Assembly (NCBI RefSeq): GCF_024349785.1
Contig: NZ_AP018817.1
Coordinates: forward strand, 2,759,501 to 2,823,500
DNA length: 64,000 nucleotides
Direction: 5' to 3'
Source: Sphingomonas bisphenolicum
Lineage (GTDB): Bacteria > Pseudomonadota > Alphaproteobacteria > Sphingomonadales > Sphingomonadaceae
The notes beneath the pieces were generated by a model, which worked only from the letters and a program-made list of their open reading frames with translations, had not been told where the DNA came from and searched no databases. This document shows, piece after piece, positions 15,816 through 22,924 of the stretch. The number at the start of each line of letters is the position of its first letter. The stretch's first letter is position 1. Made by a program: the position numbers and the translations under genes.

Positions 15816-16274
15816 TCAGTGAGGCACTTCGTCGTCGAAATCACTTCCGCCCATGTAGCTGCCATCCATGCCGGCGGTGCTCGCACCGAACCCGCCCATG
15901 GCTTCGCCGCCCATCGCCGGACGTTCCGAACGCTGGCCGCCGCCAAAGCCACTCAGCGCATCCCGACGGCGCCATGCGACCCGATAGCCTTCAGCGTCGC
16001 TGCCGAAGAGAGCGATCGGCAGCGGTTCGGCCAGGCTAGGATCGTCGAGCGATCCCTGGAGGAAGCATTCGCCGGTTTTGTTGGCGGTCGCCTCCCACAG
16101 CGCACCGATCTGTACCCAGCGCTGCCCGACATTAAGCGCGACGATCTCGAAGACCGGCGCGCGCTCATTGGTGCTTTCGACAGGCCGGAGCCCCAGGCGC
16201 GGCAAGTCGATCGAACGGGTCGCGATATGTCCGATAAGACGACCGTTCACGGGCTTGATTTCACCGATATTCAT
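15816..16274 (-). CDS. DUF736 family protein
   Basis: A 152-aa protein. The ATG at 16274 was chosen because AAGGAG lies 8 nt upstream and MNIGEIKPVNGRLIGHI matches the usual N-terminus of DUF736. The conserved core runs to about residue 102 (EIVALNVGQRWVQIGALWE, YRVAWRR); the tail is rich in Gly/Met/Ser and probably disordered. DUF736 proteins are abundant on conjugative plasmids and islands of alphaproteobacteria, but their role is not established. It is 83 bp upstream of DUF2493 copy 2 on the same strand, so the four minus-strand genes here look like one module. Confidence 0.85.
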   Translation of the reverse strand: MNIGEIKPVNGRLIGHIATRSIDLPRLGLRPVESTNERAPVFEIVALNVGQRWVQIGALWEATANKTGECFLQGSLDDPSLAEPLPIALFGSDAEGYRVAWRRRDALSGFGGGQRSERPAMGGEAMGGFGASTAGMDGSYMGGSDFDDEVPH

Positions 16275-16892
16275 AACCTCAACTCCTTGGAAAAGCCGCT
16301 CTCGACCATCCGAAAGCGACACTCTCCAAGATCCTTCTCCCCTCTCACACGCGGCGCGTTCGTCCAGCCCGACCGCCGTTCCCGGAGGAGCCCTCCTCGC
16401 CCCGACCGCCAGCCCGGCCGTCGCCTCAAAGAGCCAGACAGATTCCGCACGCCCCTCGCCATTCTGATTGACTGGCCAGAAAATTGCCGCCGATCTGGCG
16501 GCGATTGCAGGTGCGCAGGCACAGTGCGCCCGATATCCTCCAATCTGGAGGCATCACTGTGGATCATCCCCCAAAACGCGAATTGCCCGACGAGCTTGCA
16601 GAGGTTCGAGATACGCTGGTCAGGTGCCTCGAAGTCTCGACCGATACGATATGAGCGCCTGATCGGCGCGCCCTCAACTATGGAACAATGGTATATGATG
16701 ACCGGCCGTGGCCCAGACGGCGAGAAACTTGAAGGTGCGGATCAGCATTGACCTGCGCACAGGTTTCTTCTCCAGGAGGAACACACGCCGCGCGGTGGTC
16801 AATGGGCAAATGCACCATGCTCCCAACTAACGGCTTCAAACCCGGGATCGGAGCCACTAAAGCAAACGCCTCTCAATCTATAAGGATGCGAC
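16275..16892. other. Intergenic region with one possible small ORF
   Basis: A 618-bp gap between the divergent DUF736 and HU genes, so it must contain both promoters, though I see no unambiguous sigma-70 boxes. A 31-codon ORF on the plus strand (GTG 16559 to TGA 16654) has GGAGG 7 nt upstream and encodes a charged peptide beginning VDHPPKRELP. It is a weak candidate for a small gene. A second 23-codon ORF lies at 16680-16751. No other structure is evident. Confidence 0.35.
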
Positions 16893-17168
16893 ATGAACAA
16901 TAGCGATCTGGCCGAAGCCCTTGCCGGCGAACATGGCCTGACCAAGGCGGATGCCCGCAAGTACGTCGATGCCGTCTTCGCGCAGATCACCGGAGCCGCT
17001 GCCAAGGGCGAGGAAGTCTCGCTGAACGGCTTCGGCAAGTTCAAGGTCAAGGACAGCCCGGCGCGCGAAGGTCGCAATCCTTCGACTGGCGCGACCATTC
17101 AGATTGCCGCGTCGAAGAAGCTCACCTTCACGCCCGCCAAGGCGGTGAAGGATCAGCTCAACGGCTGA
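16893..17168 (+). CDS. HU-family nucleoid DNA-binding protein
   Basis: A 91-aa homodimeric HU-type protein that bends and compacts DNA. It has the classical GFGKFKVKDSPAREGRNPSTG beta-arm region (about 46-67) and ends with FTPAKAVKDQLNG. The ATG is preceded by AAGGATGCG. It is distinct from the IHF-beta at 4651: the Ala-rich first helices and the lack of the MTKSEL start place it with HU. A GC-rich hairpin 8 bp downstream probably ends the transcript. As a solitary gene between the accessory block and the signalling genes, it may be an element-borne nucleoid protein that silences acquired DNA; that is inference. Confidence 0.9.
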   Translation: MNNSDLAEALAGEHGLTKADARKYVDAVFAQITGAAAKGEEVSLNGFGKFKVKDSPAREGRNPSTGATIQIAASKKLTFTPAKAVKDQLNG

Positions 17169-17175
17169 TGTTCCT

Positions 17176-17203
17176 GGAGGCGTCCCGAATGCGGGACGCC
17201 TCC
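17176..17203 (+). terminator. Hairpin after HU gene
   Basis: Perfect 11-bp arms (GGAGGCGTCCC and its complement) with a 6-nt loop, starting 8 bp after the HU stop codon. There is no T-run, so it may be an imperfect terminator or a 3' stabiliser. The rest of 17204-17522 shows no gene and no other clear signal. Confidence 0.6.
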
Positions 17204-17522
17204 ACTTCCTGAAGGTTCCGCAGGAAAGCTTTCCTCGCGTTGGGATTAAAAGACGGCTTCCTCGCAGAACCACAGTTTCGGGACAAAGCGACCATTCCTT
17301 ACGGCCCAACTGCATGACAGATTTCGGTGCATAACCCGCCGTCGGTTAGCGGCCCATAATCGTTCGTCTCGACGTTCTCCTGATCGACCCGAAAGCAATC
17401 GCTTGAACGGCCATCGGTCAAGGCGCCCGCAATAGAGCTGCGCGACTGCTTCCACGATGCGGCTGAAGGTAGCCCTGAAGGTTTTCAGTGCGATCCTCGT
17501 GCGGGGATGATAGTCACCCGGC

Positions 17523-20108
17523 ATGACCCTACATTCGACGGAAATCCCAGGCAAATCAATGGATGAAGGTTGGTCTGAAACTGAACGCGTAGCTTCACTC
17601 GAAAGCTACGGAATCCTGGATACCCCGCAAGAAGCCGACTTTGATGTTATCGTCAGGCTCGCGGCTGAAACCTTTACAGCGCCGATTGCCGTCGTCAATT
17701 TGGTCGCGAGTGATCGCCAGTGGTTCAAGGCCGAAGTCGGCATAGGCGTGCGCGAACTGCCTCTCGATGTATCGATCTGCGCCCACGCCATTTTGCAGAA
17801 TGATTTTCTCGTCGTGCCTGACACGCTTGAGGATCCTCGCTTCGCGTGCAACCCCTTGGTGACGGCGGAGGGCGGCCTGCGCTTTTATGCGGGCGCAATC
17901 CTGCGGGACAAAATGGGGTTGCCGATCGGCACGATCTGCGTGCTGGACCGTGCGCCGCGCCCTGATGGTATCACATCCTACCAACGCCACGTGCTTGAGG
18001 TTTTGGCGCGGCAGGTCATGGCCCAACTGGAACTTCGTAAAGCCCTTCAGGCCCAAGCTTCACGGGCTGAGGAATTACGCGTCGAGGTCGAACAGCGTGC
18101 TCGCGTTGAGAAGGCATTGAGAGCCATACGGGAGCGTTATCGCCTCGTGAGCCGGGCGACGAACGATGCCATCTGGGACTGGGATTTCGCCACCAATCAC
18201 GTCACATGGAACCAGGCTCTGGAAGCGACACACGGCCATAGGCTCGCCGATATCGAGCCAACGGGAGAGTGGTGGATCGAGCATATTCATCCCGACGACC
18301 GCGATCGTGTCCATCACAGCATTCATGTTGCCATCGATGGTGAGGCCGAAAGTTGGTCGGACGAGTATCGTTTCCGCCGCTTCGACGGCAGCTATGCCGC
18401 TATTCTCGACCGTGGACACATCATCCGCGATCCGGAAGGCAAAGCGGTCCGGATGATCGGTGCCATGCTCGATCTGACGGAGCAGCAGCGCACCCGCGCC
18501 GAACTGATGTTGAATGAGGAGCGGCTGCGGCTCGCCACGCAGGCTGCTGAGGTGGGTTTCTGGGACGTGGATGTCGTGCATGACATTCTCATCTGGCCGC
18601 CCATCGTCAAAGCCATGTTCGGGATTTCAGCCGATGCGCCGGTGTCCATGGCGGATTATTACGCAGGTTTGCACCCTGATGATCGAGATACGACGGTGAA
18701 GGCCTATGCCCGATCCGCTGATCCAAGCCAACGCGCGGTTTACGATGTTGAGTACCGCACCATCGGCAAGGAAGATGGGTACGAACGTTGGGTAGCAGCC
18801 AAGGGCAGAGGCATTTTCAGCGAGGATGGTCAGTGTCTGCGCGTCATCGGCACCGCTATAGACGTCACCGAGCGCAAACGGGCGGAAGTGCGGGTTCTGG
18901 AGCTGAACGAGCATCTGGAACGGCGCGTAGCGCAAGCGATTGCCGAGCGCGAGCAGGTCGAGGAAGCTCTGCGGCAATCCCAGAAGATGGAGGCGGTCGG
19001 CCAATTGACTGGCGGAATCGCGCACGACTTCAACAATATGCTTGCCGTCATCGTTGGGTCACTCGATCTCCTTTGCCGCCGCCTTGGCGACGACGACGCG
19101 CGCGCGAAGCGATATGTCGACGCAGCCCTGGAAGGTGCAGGACGCGCCGCCACTCTAACCCAGCGGCTCTTGGCTTTCTCACGCCAGCAGCCGCTCAATC
19201 CCGAGGTGTTGGATGCCAACAAGCTTCTCCCTGGTATGTCTGAACTACTCACCCATTCTTTGGGAGCAGATGTGCGCTTGGAAACCGTCCTTGCTGCTGG
19301 ACTGTGGCGCACGCATGCCGACCGCAATCAGCTTGAAAATGTCGTTCTCAATCTCGCCGTGAACGCGCGCGATGCGATGCCCGAAGGGGGGCGACTGACG
19401 ATCGAGACGCAGAATGCGCACTTCGACGAACGCTATTCGGCAGCGCATCTTGGTGTTCCGCCCGGGCATTATATCCTGATCGCCATTTCCGATACCGGCT
19501 GCGGTATGCCGCCGGAGATTATTGCCAAAGCCTTTGATCCCTTCTTCACGACCAAAGAGGTCGGTAAGGGCACAGGGCTCGGGCTCAGTCAGGTCTATGG
19601 GTTCGTCAAGCAGTCGGGTGGCCACGTCAAAATCTATTCGGAACTGGGTCAGGGGACGACCGTCAAAATCTACCTCCCGCGCTTCATAGGCGACGAGCTC
19701 GAGGCCGAACCGCTTTCACCCACTGACCTTCCATTGGGCGAGGAACAGGAGGTCATCCTCGTAGTCGAGGACGAAGCGGCGGTGCGCCAATTCAGCGTCG
19801 ATGCGTTGACCGAACTTGGTTATCACGTGCTCGAAGCTGATGGCGCTGTGGCGGCGCTACAGCTCATCGACGCGCATCCGGAAATCACGCTGCTCTTCAC
19901 AGACATTGTCATGCCGGACATCAACGGCCGTAAATTGGCAGACGAAGCCCAACGCCGGCGACCCGAACTCAAGGTTCTTTACACTTCGGGCTACACCCGC
20001 AACGCGGTTGTGCATAATGGCGTGATCGATCCGGGCGTGGAATTGATCGGCAAGCCTTTCACCATCGAACAGCTCGCCACCAAGGTCAGGAACGTTCTGG
20101 AATCCTGA
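17523..20108 (+). CDS. Hybrid sensor histidine kinase (GAF-PAS-PAS-HisKA-HATPase-REC)
   Basis: An 861-aa cytosolic hybrid kinase with no membrane segments. The domains in order are a GAF domain (about 25-165), a short coiled coil (175-205), two PAS/PAC domains (about 205-320 and 330-450; IHPDDRDRV and LHPDDRDT are PAS signatures), a HisKA with phospho-acceptor His501 in IAHDFNN, an HATPase with the N box NLAVNARDAM and a GTGLGLSQVYG G box, and a C-terminal receiver with acceptor Asp794 (TDIVMPD). The HDFNN type usually autophosphorylates and feeds its own receiver, then an unlinked output. No signal is identifiable from sequence. No DNA-binding partner is adjacent; the next gene is on the opposite strand. 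An alternative start is the ATG at 17559. Confidence 0.93.
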   Translation: MTLHSTEIPGKSMDEGWSETERVASLESYGILDTPQEADFDVIVRLAAETFTAPIAVVNLVASDRQWFKAEVGIGVRELPLDVSICAHAILQNDFLVVPDTLEDPRFACNPLVTAEGGLRFYAGAILRDKMGLPIGTICVLDRAPRPDGITSYQRHVLEVLARQVMAQLELRKALQAQASRAEELRVEVEQRARVEKALRAIRERYRLVSRATNDAIWDWDFATNHVTWNQALEATHGHRLADIEPTGEWWIEHIHPDDRDRVHHSIHVAIDGEAESWSDEYRFRRFDGSYAAILDRGHIIRDPEGKAVRMIGAMLDLTEQQRTRAELMLNEERLRLATQAAEVGFWDVDVVHDILIWPPIVKAMFGISADAPVSMADYYAGLHPDDRDTTVKAYARSADPSQRAVYDVEYRTIGKEDGYERWVAAKGRGIFSEDGQCLRVIGTAIDVTERKRAEVRVLELNEHLERRVAQAIAEREQVEEALRQSQKMEAVGQLTGGIAHDFNNMLAVIVGSLDLLCRRLGDDDARAKRYVDAALEGAGRAATLTQRLLAFSRQQPLNPEVLDANKLLPGMSELLTHSLGADVRLETVLAAGLWRTHADRNQLENVVLNLAVNARDAMPEGGRLTIETQNAHFDERYSAAHLGVPPGHYILIAISDTGCGMPPEIIAKAFDPFFTTKEVGKGTGLGLSQVYGFVKQSGGHVKIYSELGQGTTVKIYLPRFIGDELEAEPLSPTDLPLGEEQEVILVVEDEAAVRQFSVDALTELGYHVLEADGAVAALQLIDAHPEITLLFTDIVMPDINGRKLADEAQRRRPELKVLYTSGYTRNAVVHNGVIDPGVELIGKPFTIEQLATKVRNVLES

Positions 20109-20185
20109 TTGCAGAGACATCAGCGCCGGTGCGACCGCCCAGGCCGGCAATTCGTAAGCGGCGGCGGCCCGCTGTCGGGGGCGGG

Positions 20186-21100
20186 CTAGCGAAATAAGAT
20201 GCCCCGCTCGGCGATATCATTGCGGATAGTGACGGCGGCGACCCCGGCCTCGCCCATTGCATGGCTGATCTGATCGAGACCTTTGGCAACATCTCCCGCC
20301 GCGTAAAGGCCAGGAATGGAGGTACGCTGATGATCGTCCACGATGAGACACCCATCGCCGGTGCCTTCCGCGCCGATCGCCGTCGCCAGCTCGGACCGGA
20401 TAACCGAGCCCAGCGCTGTGTAGACGCTATCGAATTCAAGCTCGCCGCGCGGCGTCGGTACAACAATCTTATCATCTTCGGTCCGCAGCGGTGCGCAGGG
20501 GCCATCGATCAGTACTACACCTGCCATAGCGAGCCGATGCTTCTCGTCATCTGAGAGGTCGTGCTCCCCATCGGTAGCGATCAGCGTCACATCGCGCGTA
20601 TACATCCGCAGGAAAATTGCTTCCTTGAAGCCGTGGGTACGGGTGCCCAAAACACCAACCCGCTTATCGGTGACCTCGTACCCGTCACATATCGGGCAAT
20701 AGCGAAGCAGTCCGCGGCGTACCGCTACATCGTGGATGTCCGGTGCGATCTGGGGGCGATTGTTGACTACGCCAGTGCAGAGCAGGACAGTGCGCGCAGA
20801 CCATTCACGGCCCTGTGCACGAGCGACAAAACCCCCTTCGGTCCTCTCCAGTCTCTCGATCAAACCTTCGGCTACAACCGCCCCAAATTCTGCAGCCTGA
20901 TCCCGCATCAACCCAAGAAGTTCGGTGCCAGCTATCCCGCCTGGGTATCCCGCATGATTGTGCGTCCGCGGGATCATGGCCGCTCTGCTATGCCCCGCAT
21001 CGACGATCGCGATCGAAAAATGAAAACGCGCGAGATAAATGGCGGCCGTTAGCCCTGCGGGTCCTGCGCCGATAACAAGACAGTCAAGCGGCTCTTTCAT
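20186..21100 (-). CDS. Thioredoxin-reductase-like FAD/NAD(P) oxidoreductase
   Basis: A 304-aa enzyme with an N-terminal FAD-binding [15 protein letters not shown] motif (about 11-25), a redox-active pair in YCPICDGYE (a C-x2-C motif near 135), a degenerate NAD(P)-binding [10 protein letters not shown] stretch and a terminal FAD motif [14 protein letters not shown]. It belongs to the class II pyridine nucleotide-disulfide oxidoreductases and is shorter than typical TrxB only at the ends. The second glycine-rich motif reads GVLGTRTHG rather than GxGxxA, so cofactor use may be unusual. It is divergent from the DUF3606 gene, suggesting a stress-related intergenic promoter region. Substrate (thioredoxin, ferredoxin or a small-molecule disulfide) unknown. 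Confidence 0.88.
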   Translation of the reverse strand: MKEPLDCLVIGAGPAGLTAAIYLARFHFSIAIVDAGHSRAAMIPRTHNHAGYPGGIAGTELLGLMRDQAAEFGAVVAEGLIERLERTEGGFVARAQGREWSARTVLLCTGVVNNRPQIAPDIHDVAVRRGLLRYCPICDGYEVTDKRVGVLGTRTHGFKEAIFLRMYTRDVTLIATDGEHDLSDDEKHRLAMAGVVLIDGPCAPLRTEDDKIVVPTPRGELEFDSVYTALGSVIRSELATAIGAEGTGDGCLIVDDHQRTSIPGLYAAGDVAKGLDQISHAMGEAGVAAVTIRNDIAERGILFR

Positions 21101-21155
21101 TGGGTGCGCAGACGGCGATGCGGCATGCCGGTCCCCTGTTCAAGACAACCTTGCT

Positions 21156-21180
21156 GGAACTCGTGGCCCTGGCACGGGTT
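21156..21180 (+). promoter_or_regulatory. EcfG-type general stress promoter for DUF3606 gene
   Basis: GGAAC at 21156-21160, followed after 16 nt by GGTT at 21177-21180. The alphaproteobacterial EcfG consensus is GGAAC-N16/17-CGTT (established knowledge). It is 34 nt upstream of the DUF3606 start codon, in the right orientation. Confidence 0.6.
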
Positions 21181-21214
21181 GCAAAAACAGGTAGCTGTGA
21201 AAAGGAAGCGCAAC

Positions 21215-21403
21215 ATGGCAGATGATAAATCTCAGCGCGGAGGCTCCGACCGCCGCACTGTCGCCGGCGGCGAGGACTATGAGGTCGACTATTTCGCCCG
21301 AAAGCATGGTCTAACTGCCGAGCAGGCCCAGGATCTCATCGACCGATTTGGCAATGACCGCGCGACGCTGGACGCTGAGGCGGCAAAGCTCACTAAGGAA
21401 TGA
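21215..21403 (+). CDS. DUF3606 small stress-associated protein
   Basis: A 62-aa hydrophilic protein starting MADDKSQRGG. I use the ATG at 21215, with AAGGAAG upstream; the longer frame encodes implausible sequence. The DUF3606 signature is the run DYEVDYFARKHGL, then QAQDLIDRFGNDR, a small helical bundle. DUF3606 proteins are small, abundant in alpha- and betaproteobacteria and often belong to general stress regulons. The EcfG-like promoter just upstream supports that here. No molecular function is known. Confidence 0.85.
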   Translation: MADDKSQRGGSDRRTVAGGEDYEVDYFARKHGLTAEQAQDLIDRFGNDRATLDAEAAKLTKE

Positions 21404-21451
21404 GCCTAATGGGGTCGGCCAAGGCCGACCCCGATTTCATGGCAGGTTTCT

Positions 21452-22055
21452 ATGGGTTCCCAAGACAAGCAGGCCGCAGCCACTTCGCCCAAAGCTGGTG
21501 ACCGTCCGGCCTTGTTGATCCTGGATATGGTCAATTGCTTTGATTTTGAGGGGGCCGAGGCCCTGGAGCCCGGGGCTCTCGAAGCGGCACGGCGAATAGC
21601 TCGGCTACGTCAGGAGTTTCGCGCGCACAGTTGGCCAGTCGTATACGTCAACGATAATTTTGGCGAATGGCTTTCAGAACCTTATGAGCTGGTAGCACGC
21701 GCGCTCGAAAAGGATAATCCGGTCACGGAAATGTTGAAGCCGGGACACGGCGACTTCTTCATCATCAAGCCGCAATTTTCCGGTTTCTACGCGACCAACC
21801 TGCCTGCTGCTACCACAGCTAGGCGTCAGCAAGCTGGTGCTGAGTGGAATCGCGACCGACATCTGCGTCCTGTTCACCGCAGGTGATGCCCATATGCGTG
21901 AATACGACCTGTGGGTGCCTCAAGATGCCGTGGCTGCCGAGAGCGATGAACGGGGCCGATGGGCCCTGGAGATCATAGCCCAGAGCATGGGAGCCGAAAC
22001 GGCTGCTACGTCGCAGAAATCCCTCGGCGAATGGCTTGCTGACCTGACGCAGTAG
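21452..22055 (+). pseudogene. Isochorismatase-like cysteine hydrolase, frameshifted
   Basis: Two overlapping frames together give one isochorismatase-family enzyme of about 200 aa. The first part (21452 to about 21803) contains the catalytic Asp in LLILDMVNCFDF and the lysine region FFIIKPQFSGFYATNL. The second part (from about 21804) reads LLLPQLGVSKLVLSGIATDICV, with the nucleophile Cys in ATDICVLFTAGDAH. The join needs a shift at 21802-21804: against the family pattern NLPxLLPxLG, two nucleotides of a proline codon are missing in a CTG-rich stretch. As it stands the catalytic Cys is not translated with the N-terminus. The gene follows DUF3606 by 48 bp and may share its stress promoter. A consensus error is an alternative. 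Confidence 0.85.
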
Positions 22056-22067
22056 CGGAGGTTCTTT

Positions 22068-22092
22068 CGAACCCAATTGTTTCTCGCGCGTT
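22068..22092 (+). promoter_or_regulatory. EcfG-like promoter upstream of DUF6766 gene
   Basis: CGAAC at 22068-22072, an exact 16-nt spacer, then CGTT at 22089-22092. It differs from the GGAAC-N16-CGTT consensus only in the first base of the -35 element and lies 33 nt before the start codon. Confidence 0.55.
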
Positions 22093-22125
22093 TCCATTCA
22101 AAGCAAATCGGCGAGAGGCATCGGC

Positions 22126-22782
22126 ATGCGGCTGCTTAAAGATAACGGACTTACGATCGCCCTCCTGGCGCTTTTTGCCGTTTGCATTGCCGGGCAATAT
22201 ATCGCGGGCTGGTATGTCGAGCTGGAGGATGCCCGGCGCCATGCCCAGCCTGGCCTGACGCTCTTCGCCTATGCGGCAAGTCCGCAATTCCTTTCTTCGG
22301 TGTTCGAGAATTGGGAGAGCGAGTTCCTGCAGATGGCAGCCTATGTCGTGCTTACGGCTTTCCTGATACAGCGCCGATCGGCGGAATCGAAGGACCCGGA
22401 TGCTCCCCCTCGCGATAATGATCTGGACCGGAAAGCCCAGGAACACGGCGCACCGTCGATCCTGCGCAAAGGTCCGCTTTGGCGCGCGATATACGCTCGC
22501 TCCCTGGGCTTGGCTTTGATCCTGCTGTTTGTTGCGTCATTCACGCTTCACTGGATCAACAGCGCGCATGCCTCAGCGCAAGAGGCCCTGGAGCATGGGG
22601 AAACACCTAAGACCGTGCTTGCATATCTTGGCGATGCGCAGCTTTGGTTTGAATCGTTCCAGAACTGGCAGAGCGAATTTCTCTCGACTGCGGTGCTGGT
22701 GGTCCTTTCCATATTCCTGCGCCAGCGAGAATCTCCGGAATCAAAGCCGGTGGCAGCGCCGAACGCGCAGACTGGAGAATAA
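22126..22782 (+). CDS. DUF6766 membrane protein with internal duplication
   Basis: A 218-aa integral membrane protein with about four hydrophobic segments (about 9-27, 67-82, 125-142 and 186-200). The two halves repeat the same motif: FENWESEFLQM before a membrane segment ending FLIQRRSAESK, and FQNWQSEFLST before one ending FLRQRESPESK. This marks an ancient internal duplication. I associate the sequence with DUF6766, found in sphingomonads and other stress-tolerant alphaproteobacteria; its function is unknown. An EcfG-like promoter directly upstream and the neighbouring DUF3606, LigD and hemerythrin genes place it in a general-stress context. Confidence 0.8.
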   Translation: MRLLKDNGLTIALLALFAVCIAGQYIAGWYVELEDARRHAQPGLTLFAYAASPQFLSSVFENWESEFLQMAAYVVLTAFLIQRRSAESKDPDAPPRDNDLDRKAQEHGAPSILRKGPLWRAIYARSLGLALILLFVASFTLHWINSAHASAQEALEHGETPKTVLAYLGDAQLWFESFQNWQSEFLSTAVLVVLSIFLRQRESPESKPVAAPNAQTGE

Positions 22783-22873
22783 ACGGCCCGAACGAGGCAC
22801 GGGGTGACAACAGTTACGAACAACGGAGCCCCGACATGGATACCGGCTGACGGCGCTTCTTTCCCTTAATGAA

Positions 22874-22890
22874 AGGGAACGCGGTTCCCT
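22874..22890. promoter_or_regulatory. Palindrome upstream of ligD
   Basis: AGGGAAC-GCG-GTTCCCT is a perfect 7-bp inverted repeat, 34 nt before the ligD start. It is nested with an upstream TTCCCTT-N5-AAGGGAA repeat (about 22861-22879), so two alternative hairpins share one arm. It could be an operator or an mRNA leader structure. Confidence 0.5.
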
Positions 22891-22924
22891 CTCGAGATTT
22901 AGAAGCTTCTTGATCGGAGCGGAT

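Noticed and set aside
15819..16751. Plus-strand 310-codon open frame covering DUF736 and the following gap
   Set aside because: It overlaps the DUF736 gene on the opposite strand for half its length, the sequence is Arg/Pro-rich with no domain, and it has no ribosome site. Treated as a shadow frame.
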